NCBI GenBank assembly: GCA_025786725.1
Contig: JAHLTZ010000032.1
Span: 62,001 to 126,000, forward strand
Source of the DNA: Syncephalis fuscata
Taxonomy: Eukaryota; Zoopagomycota; Zoopagomycetes; Zoopagales; Piptocephalidaceae
DNA length: 64,000 nt
Reading direction: 5' to 3'
A program made the position numbers and the translations under genes. Each line of letters starts with the position of its first letter. Position 1 is the first letter of the stretch. This document shows, piece by piece, positions 57,161 through 64,000 of the stretch. The notes under the pieces are model-generated. The model did not search any database and was not told the origin of the DNA. It worked only from the letters and a program-made list of their open reading frames with translations.

Positions 57161-58960
57161 ATGAAATTTGGTAAATCATTGGAACGGGAAGGACAAGATC
57201 TTCCCGCTGAATGGCAGCAATATTTGGTGCATTATAAAGATCTTAAGAAATGCATTCGTAAAATTGTTACTGAACTGGAGGATGCCGATAGTGTTATTCG
57301 GCTTGAATCGGGTGGTTTATTTGTAAAACTTACGAATGGACAGATAGCCTTGCCACAACAAGTAACTTATGCGTTTTCAGGGACTGGCAGTGAAGTGCAT
57401 CCAACACTGCAGATTGTTTTGTCCGATGAAAGTGAGACATCGGCATCTACTACAGATGATGATACGGCAGAAGAGGGGGAGGAGGAAGAAGAAAGAGATA
57501 AAGCAGATGCAAAACTGCCAATAAATGGTACGAATAAACAGCAAGTAGCGGATAGTTCAGTGTTATTTAATGAAGAAATAAAGAAAGAAGAGGTGAAGAA
57601 AGAAGCAGAGGAGGACAAAGTGATACCAGACACCAGTCTACCATTAATAGATGACAAATTATTATTTAATCATCAAACTACACTACCAGCCATGAATGAA
57701 TACGGACAACGGCCTCGACGGGCAACATTGACAATTATTAATCGCGTCACCGGCTTATTGGAGCAACGGTAGGTATTATTGGACTATTCGAATCTAGTAA
57801 GGTACTAATCTATCGTAATGATAGAACCATTAGCTATGAACTACAAGCTGATACCGAATTCTTTCGACATTTGACTAATACGTTGAGCGAGATTAATGCA
57901 TTTCATATCGAGGCACAAAATGATTATAATGCCCGTATTCAACAAATCACATCCTTATTGGCCAAGGGTGCATCGCCATATGGCAAGGATTTGTATACAT
58001 GGCGTGAGATTATTGAATTGTACTTGAAAGCCGAAATATGGACGGTAGAGAAGGCAACTTCGCGCGAAGATACACCATTTCTGGTGGCTCGCAATAAATT
58101 GGATTGGTTTCTACAGGAAGAGCAACGACTTGGACTGGTAAGCGGTACAGGTACTATTTACGTATAGCTAATTAACAAGCTGTATTATAGAGAAAGCGAC
58201 TTCAATTGGCTTCATCGCGTCAAACGATGAACGCCTTTGTACATGTAAGTACCGAGTAGTTGTGTTATTTATTGGCTAATCAATACAACTATAGTTACTC
58301 AATGAATTGTGTAGTATCAGGCATATGCAATCGTTAAATCAATTGGCCGTAGCCAAGATTTTAAAGAAGCACGATAAGCGTACCCATTTGTCGTAAGCAA
58401 TTTATTGAATTTAATACCGTTATTTACTAAGCACTATGTATTACCTAGAGCACGGTCCTATTATCCTGTATTTATGAGCAACATCCTTTTTTTACCATGA
58501 ATCTATCTCATAATATAGTTATGGCTATTTGTGATAAATTTGTGGCTATTGTGCCGCGTGTAGATGACTATGCGTGTCCCATATGTTACGGTAAGTTCAT
58601 CAGCAATGTATTAGAGATTGGCTAACTAGTACAACTATCAGGATTATGCTGGAAGCCTATCCGATTGGTGTGTCGTCATCTCTTTTGCCTACGATGCCTA
58701 ATTAAGGCCCAAAAAACAGACATGCATGACTGTCCGATCTGTCGACATCCAAAGGCGGTCATTGATGCCTATGCGGATCAACTGGACACACCATTAATGA
58801 ATATGCTGGCCCTGTATTTTCCACGTGAATTAAACAGAAAAAGAAAGACATTGATCGGGAAGTCGGGCTGGAAGAGGCTCAAATGATTAGCGGTGTTGAT
58901 TGGCGTTCTTCCGAAGAACGTGGGATGATGCGTAAAGAGGACACGTGTACCATATCGTAA
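57161..58960 (+). CDS. SPX domain plus RING finger protein (fungal phosphate-linked E3 ligase type), two frame breaks
   Basis: Six exons (57161-57768, 57834-58137, 58191-58244, 58295-58392, 58449-58590, 58642-58960). The SPX domain starts at residue 1 (MKFGKSLEREGQDLPAEWQQ, YKDLKKCIRKI) and ends with VAKILKKHDKRTHLS, the inositol-pyrophosphate-binding helix with its Lys residues; a long acidic insert splits it. A C3HC4 RING follows (DDYACPICYG, CRHLFCLRCLIKAQ, CPICRHPK). This layout is that of fungal SPX-RING ligases such as fission yeast Pqr1, which respond to phosphate. Breaks lie at a T7 run near 58490 and at AAACAGAAAAAG near 58840; one base each restores the frame and the tail (EVGLEEAQMISGVDWRSSEE). 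Confidence 0.85.
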
Positions 58961-60160
58961 TTAATAAAGTAATATCATTATCCACTTCCAATTCACATGT
59001 CACGGTAAATGTGTAAAAGAATGCATACGCAACGTCATCAAGTATCATTGAAATGACATTAACGCGATATTTTTAAACAAGCTTTGCCTAAATTAAGCGA
59101 AATTGGGCCACACTATTGATGTTTACTATCTGCCTATATCATTGCCATTGTATGGCCGTATTATCGTATACTGAATACGCTTTATTTACTATAATCTCTA
59201 ATAAACTTTGCTCATCATACTATATTTTTACTACCAGTATTTATACCTTTGTCATTGTGTGTTTATACTACTATATATTGTTGTAATACAGAGTAGGCAA
59301 TTAGATAGTATATTAAAATGATGTAAACAATGAACACGATGAGCAATCGACAGAGAAACGTTTAATCGTAATGCGCAATGATAGTGTAGTTTTTAAAGCT
59401 TTGGCTAATTGTGGCCTGGATTGTGTAGTAAAACATAATGTTTTTTTAACAAAATTAAATAATATGCATAATAAGCTCAAAGTATAAAGAAGACATATAT
59501 ACGATGTCGCCGTATACATGCATAATAGTAAAATAATTATATGAAATTTACATTACATACAGATGCCTATGATCACAGCCTCACACAATTTTAAAAAAAT
59601 AACAATAATAAACATGCGTTTTACAACTTGAATACATTTCCTGTTGTTAGAGATAACTACCACTTATGTTTGAATTTCCTGAAACAAAAAGAACTATGCC
59701 GAGATTTCTCTAAAAGGCTTCTAAAAATATATAGCTTTTGCAAAACAGAAAGGCGTATCTTTGACATCTGTGGTAATAGTTCATTTACCGCCGAAGATTA
59801 TTCGGATAAAAATACTTGCACCTTGATACAAATTAATTATTGCTCATTTGATCTAAATTTGTATTTGCATTCATCCATTTATTTACCTAGTAATGACACT
59901 CGTGTTTTATAATCTATTAAAATAATAAACACGTGGTGCGCAATTATAATTTACCATAAATTATATTGCAAACACGCCGTTTTATAACAATGGTTACACA
60001 AATGGTAATAGGAAACATGCAACTCCTTGGTCTATCACGCTATCAAAGCTATCGCCACTGAGACGTTTAAAAACGAAATAACGTGGCTTTAAATTCGCCA
60101 TTATATACAGCTTGCACTTGTTCCTTTGTTTTCTATTTTTCACGTATTTGACCATTCATC
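58961..60160. other. Intergenic, nothing recognised
   Basis: AT-rich. A 95-codon open frame at 59628-59912 begins with TTG and has no support. TATATACA at about 60103 may serve the secreted gene that follows. Confidence 0.4.
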
Positions 60161-61081
60161 ATGACAAAATCCTATATCATTTACGCTGCATTAGTATTGC
60201 TGCTCACTTTCAGTAGCACTAATGCATCTCCTGTACCTCTGCGCAACTTTTTTAATCCAGACAACAGATATGAGAGACAAAATCAAAACTCTATGATGGA
60301 TGATGATCCAATGTACAACTCGAATTTTATGAATAATAACGGCAATCAGTTTGGATCAGGATCTCAAAGATTTGGCGGCGGCTTTAACGGCGGCATGGGC
60401 GGCGGCTTTAATGGAGGCATGGGCGGCGGCATGGGCGGTGGAGACTTTCAAGATCGTATTCAGGCGCTAGGAATTCAGAACAAAGGATTACATGCCGTAT
60501 CGATCCCAGGCATGGAAGGATTAGGTCTTCAAAATAACAACATGGGTGGTATGGGCGGCATGGACGACATGGACGACATGTATGAACGAGATAGAATGAT
60601 GGGTGGTGGCTCAGGCGGTTTACTCAACTCCATGGGCAACGATAGATCAAGTAATTTCATGAATGGAATGAGCGACGGCAGCAGTAGTTTTGGTGGAGAT
60701 CAAGCGTCCAATAAAAAAATGCTTAAAACACCACCAAGTGTATTAGAGCCATTTACGATACAAGGTCCTAATGGTCCAATAACATTTGGTCTTCCAGGCG
60801 TTAAAAGTGATCCCACCACGAATATGCAATCTGCCGGTGACGACTCAAGTTTTGGTGGATCCTTTGGACATTCAAGCGAAGGAGGCATGGATTCTCGGTT
60901 AGGATCTGACTCGAATTCATTTGATCGCAATTCCAATTTCAATAGTAACTTTAATGGCGGCTTTAATGGTAACTTTGATGATGGCCTTGATCATCGCAAT
61001 AGTTTCCGTGGCCGTGGTTCGGCCGAAGATTTAAAGATAATCAATATAGTTGATTTTTCTTACTACATAAACAAATGCTGA
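60161..61081 (+). CDS. Secreted Gly/Asn/Met-rich protein
   Basis: Single exon, 306 aa. Signal peptide with core IIYAALVLLLTFSSTNAS, cleavage near NASPV. The mature part has a Gly-rich repeat (GGGFNGGMGGGFNGGMGGG), Met/Asp runs (GGMDDMDDMYERD), a more ordered centre (PPSVLEPFTIQGPNGPITFG) and Asn/Phe repeats (NSNFNSNFNGGFNGNF). No cysteines until the last residue of the frame. Composition is that of a structural wall, adhesive or self-assembling protein. The C-terminal end (DFSYYINKC) looks atypical and may continue in another exon. The next gene downstream has a related composition. Confidence 0.7.
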   Translation: MTKSYIIYAALVLLLTFSSTNASPVPLRNFFNPDNRYERQNQNSMMDDDPMYNSNFMNNNGNQFGSGSQRFGGGFNGGMGGGFNGGMGGGMGGGDFQDRIQALGIQNKGLHAVSIPGMEGLGLQNNNMGGMGGMDDMDDMYERDRMMGGGSGGLLNSMGNDRSSNFMNGMSDGSSSFGGDQASNKKMLKTPPSVLEPFTIQGPNGPITFGLPGVKSDPTTNMQSAGDDSSFGGSFGHSSEGGMDSRLGSDSNSFDRNSNFNSNFNGGFNGNFDDGLDHRNSFRGRGSAEDLKIINIVDFSYYINKC

Positions 61082-62015
61082 GTTTAGAATAGAATATGCA
61101 TAAATTAGCTTATATTAAATTAGATTATATACCATACTATTGTAATTAAAGTGTAACATTATAAACTCTATTTATACAGTTATTTGTAACTAGTATGTTA
61201 TTGTTATTAATCAAATCATATAATGTTTATTTCAAATAATAGAATAAAGCATAAAATGTAAGCAAAATAAGGTGTAGCTATGACAGATTGTTTTTATCTA
61301 TGCTGCATTTCCTTCTGGATGATGTAGCAATTAATTATATACTAATTTATGATTAAAGGTAATAATTAATAATACTATAAAGTACCTATAGAGACTATAT
61401 CGTGCAATTAAAATGTTATATTTTATATCAATAAATACATGGTACACAATAAATAATAACATTTGGAATCCTATACTACCCCTACATATTTGGTATAAAC
61501 GTTAAATAGAACGAAGTAATGCTGAGCTAGCATGCAATATCCAAATTGGTTCAAATTGACAACAATCACGTCAGAGGATAGCCTATTGATCTGCGGGTAA
61601 ATAATAATACATGATCGTAGTTTTAATTATCATAATTACTCTTAAAGTCGTCGTTTTTGAAACTAGAATAAGCATGAGTTTGCAGAAGACTACATCTTTT
61701 ATTTATTACATATTAATATAAAAGCAATAATATTATATAAAATCTAATGACTGATCATTTATAATAGTTGAGTAGCGTACATTAAAATGCCTCTTATTAC
61801 TGCAGTTTATTGTTGAGCTCAAAATAGGCAATACTGTTACCAATTATAGCAATTAGTTTATTTTTAGAAGTTTCAAGCTCCATTTAGCTTAAATTTACAA
61901 GCAACTTATGAATATGATAAATGTGACATCCGTTCAAAAACTCATCATTTCAATATTTTTCATCCTTTCACCTGTAATGAATTACAGTTAAACCATACGA
62001 TTAACATTATTCATC
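61082..62015. other. Intergenic, nothing recognised
   Basis: AT-rich, no supported gene. Confidence 0.4.
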
Positions 62016-62827
62016 ATGAAATCAACTACTGGCTTTGTCATTTCTGCAATGATTGGCGTATCATCGTTTTTAGTCAATGCTATTCCATACCAAATTGCAA
62101 CTTACCACCAATAACATGAATATTAATGGCAATAGTGGTACATATCCAAATTACAATTCAGTGGCGGCATTAATAGCCTTACTGGCTCTACAGTTGCTAC
62201 CAATGCAGCTATGACGACGGGATATAACAATCCACTGGATAATTCCATGATGTACAGCGCAGGTGCTGTAAATGGTGTGCAAGATTACAATACGCAAGGT
62301 TACAATACACAAGGTTACAATACGCAAAATATTGGCATGAATAGTATAGGAAATAATCTTAATTATATAGACTTGTCCTCATCTTTGTAGGTTTAAGTAA
62401 AGCGATAACTTAGATTTACACTTTAATATATTTTTAAATTAATTTAGGCTAAATTCTAATGGCTTGGCTACCAATGCTAACATGGGCGGAAACTTGCCTT
62501 TTGGCGCTACTTCAGACACAAGTGCATTTGGTATTGGAGGCACAGGCACATCTACCATTGGAGGCACAAATGCATTTGGTATTGGAAGTGCTGGTACATC
62601 TAAACTGGGGCACAAATGCATTTGGTACTGTAGGCACAGCCTCGCCTACTACTGGAAACACAAATGCATTTGGTACTGTAGGCACTGGCTCATCTACTAC
62701 TGAAAACAAAGGCACCGATTATCGCTCACTTTTGAATCATATAACTGCTGGCAGCTCGAATTCAAACGCTAATTCTAATCATGCTGGAACTACCGCTGGT
62801 ACCAGTAATTTGCATTCCGGTTTTTAA
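62016..62827 (+). CDS. Secreted Gly/Thr/Asn-rich repeat protein, several frame breaks
   Basis: Starts with a signal peptide (MKSTTGFVISAMIGVSSFLV, cleavage near VNAIP). The following sequence is in pieces: an Asn-rich part, then GGINSLTGSTVATNAAMTTG, three YNTQG units (62284-62330), a likely intron at about 62388-62447 and then repeats of the kind GGTNAFGIGSAGTS and GNTNAFGTVGTGSS up to the stop. Breaks near 62100, 62161 and 62607 interrupt the frame; most need one or two extra bases in short runs. Together with the gene at 60161 it forms a pair of repetitive secreted proteins, perhaps wall-associated. Gene structure is approximate. Confidence 0.55.
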
Positions 62828-63226
62828 TACTTTTGAAATGTCCAGCAATAAGCCAACTTAAACATATGGATAAGATCTGTTTGATTTTATTTAGTAGTAT
62901 CAATTATTCGGTTATTTTGCGTTTACGCACTTTACACAATTATAATAGTTGAAATCATTCATATGATTATTTTAATTTTACGTGTATACGTAAAATAGCT
63001 ATATGTTTAATCAACTTTTACTAAATAATAAAGAATAGCAGTTTTTTTAAATAACTAATAATGGCATAGTTTACATGTTTAAACATTGTAAAAATATAGC
63101 CTAGCCAGCTCAATAAAACACATTTAAATATGTTATAGTTGCAGTATTGTTTAATAATAGCAATGAGTGGGTTTGAAATCGTCCATTTGTACTTTGATTA
63201 TTTTTTATTTTTTATTTTTAGTGATC
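62828..63226. other. Intergenic upstream of RIX1
   Basis: AT-rich with T-rich runs directly before the start; no gene seen. Confidence 0.4.
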
Positions 63227-64000
63227 ATGACCACACTTGCTTCAGAACAGACGACAGCTGCTGCCACAGCTGAACGTGACGCTGTTGCAGCAGGAACGCA
63301 ACTGGAGGCGCTGATAGCAAGTTATCTGCTCGACGAACGTACCGCAGAGTACCGCGTTGCTTTTATTAGCGAGCTTTTAGAAAGCAATGCATTGTTGCGG
63401 CGTTGTAGTGGGGAAACCAATGGCTCCAAAGTGCCTAGTGCTGCACTGGCTAAATGGTGCCTACGCGTCAGTGCACTACTGCAGTCAAAGATAGACGGTA
63501 CTAGGCTTGCGGGTATCCATTTAGTACGTCTTACAGTACGACAAGGTGTGCGGCTTGAAGCAAAGCAGGCCAAACTGTGGACCACCTTGCTAATGGCGCA
63601 ACTTAATGTAAGTATAGTGGCAGTTGAAAGCTAGCTAGTTATAGAAATAGTACTATTGAATGGTATACTAATTTTATTGGTAGACATTGGTACAACAGCA
63701 GCAACAGCAGCAGCAGCAAGGATTACAAATACGCAACGTAGCCAGTACTATACTGGAATTATTGCTGGTTTGTGTGGACATGACTGAACTACACAAAGAA
63801 CTAGTAACGCCACACGCATCAAAGTTTTGTGCACAAATGCTGATTTTTGCCGAAAATGTTGATGTATTTGTAAGTTGGAGCCAGTTAGCTGATTCACGCA
63901 ATTAACAACAGATGATGTGTAGCCATTTGTATTGGAAACAATTGCAGAAGTAGCACGACATTTCCCGGGACCGGCAAAATCGACCTGTGAACGTGCAGCA
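63227..64000 (+). CDS. RIX1: Pre-rRNA processing protein Rix1 (PELP1-like), 5' part
   Basis: Three exons in the window (63227-63607, 63684-63869, 63923 onward); the gene runs off the right edge. Rix1 with Ipi1 and Ipi3 works in late 60S maturation (ITS2 processing) in the nucleus. The helical N terminus has the Rix1-domain features: LRVSALLQSKIDGTRLAGIH followed by LVRLTVRQGV, then ASTILELLLVCVDMTELHKE and PFVLETIAEVARHFPGPAKS. A CAG/CAA tract (63690-63718) encodes nine Gln. Start at MTTLASEQ; an open stretch before it lacks a better ATG. Family assignment rests on these segments and is probable rather than certain. Confidence 0.75.

Noticed and set aside
59628-59912. 95-codon open frame
   Set aside because: Starts with TTG, no domain, no paralogue; not enough to call a gene.
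1-64000. tRNA, rRNA, CRISPR array or bacterial operon structure
   Set aside because: No cloverleaf with a T-loop GTTCGA block, no spaced direct repeats, and introns throughout show nuclear eukaryotic DNA.

Overview
This is nuclear DNA of a fungus, most likely an early-diverging (zoopagomycete or mucoromycete-type) lineage. The evidence is compact AT-rich DNA, many short GT-AG introns (mostly 45-80 nt, TACTAA-like branch sites), and fungal families such as the citrate/oxoglutarate carrier Yhm2, Get2, Rix1, SPX-RING and Hel2. The genus cannot be read from the sequence. No tRNA, rRNA or CRISPR was seen.

Layout. 0-13 kb: end of a peroxisomal adenine nucleotide carrier, an unrecognised nine-exon gene, an Aim41/YqeY protein, alpha-tubulin, a membrane-anchored alpha/beta hydrolase, the DNA primase large subunit and ketopantoate reductase. 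12.8-18.4 kb: accessory region of small secreted proteins, including minus-strand genes that share a dibasic site followed by an FF...W core. 18.4-26.6 kb: repeats, a 7TM protein, a TIR element, a decayed Fanzor/TnpB-like fragment and a CoA-type Nudix hydrolase. 26.6-31.4 kb: ADP/ATP carrier and the ribosome-collision E3 ligase Hel2. 32-40.3 kb: three paralogous 7TM receptor-like genes, two of them on a tandem duplication. 40.3-50.1 kb: Yhm2, an unrecognised Asn/Gln-rich protein, Get2, mitoribosomal mL43 and a second-family 7TM gene. 51.2-64 kb: a subtilase relic, RAD18, RPB12, an SPX-RING protein, two Gly/Asn-rich secreted proteins and the start of RIX1.

Two themes stand out. First, an accessory layer of secreted peptides, 7TM proteins, dispersed repeats and TIR elements is interleaved with ordinary housekeeping genes. 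Second, many genes need one extra base, usually in a homopolymer, to stay in frame. I count about twenty such breaks, nearly all of the same sign, and exon phases agree with one lost base each. Regional undercalled homopolymers in the assembly are the simplest explanation; real pseudogenes are possible for a minority. Gene models at those places are therefore given over their full extent with the breaks noted.
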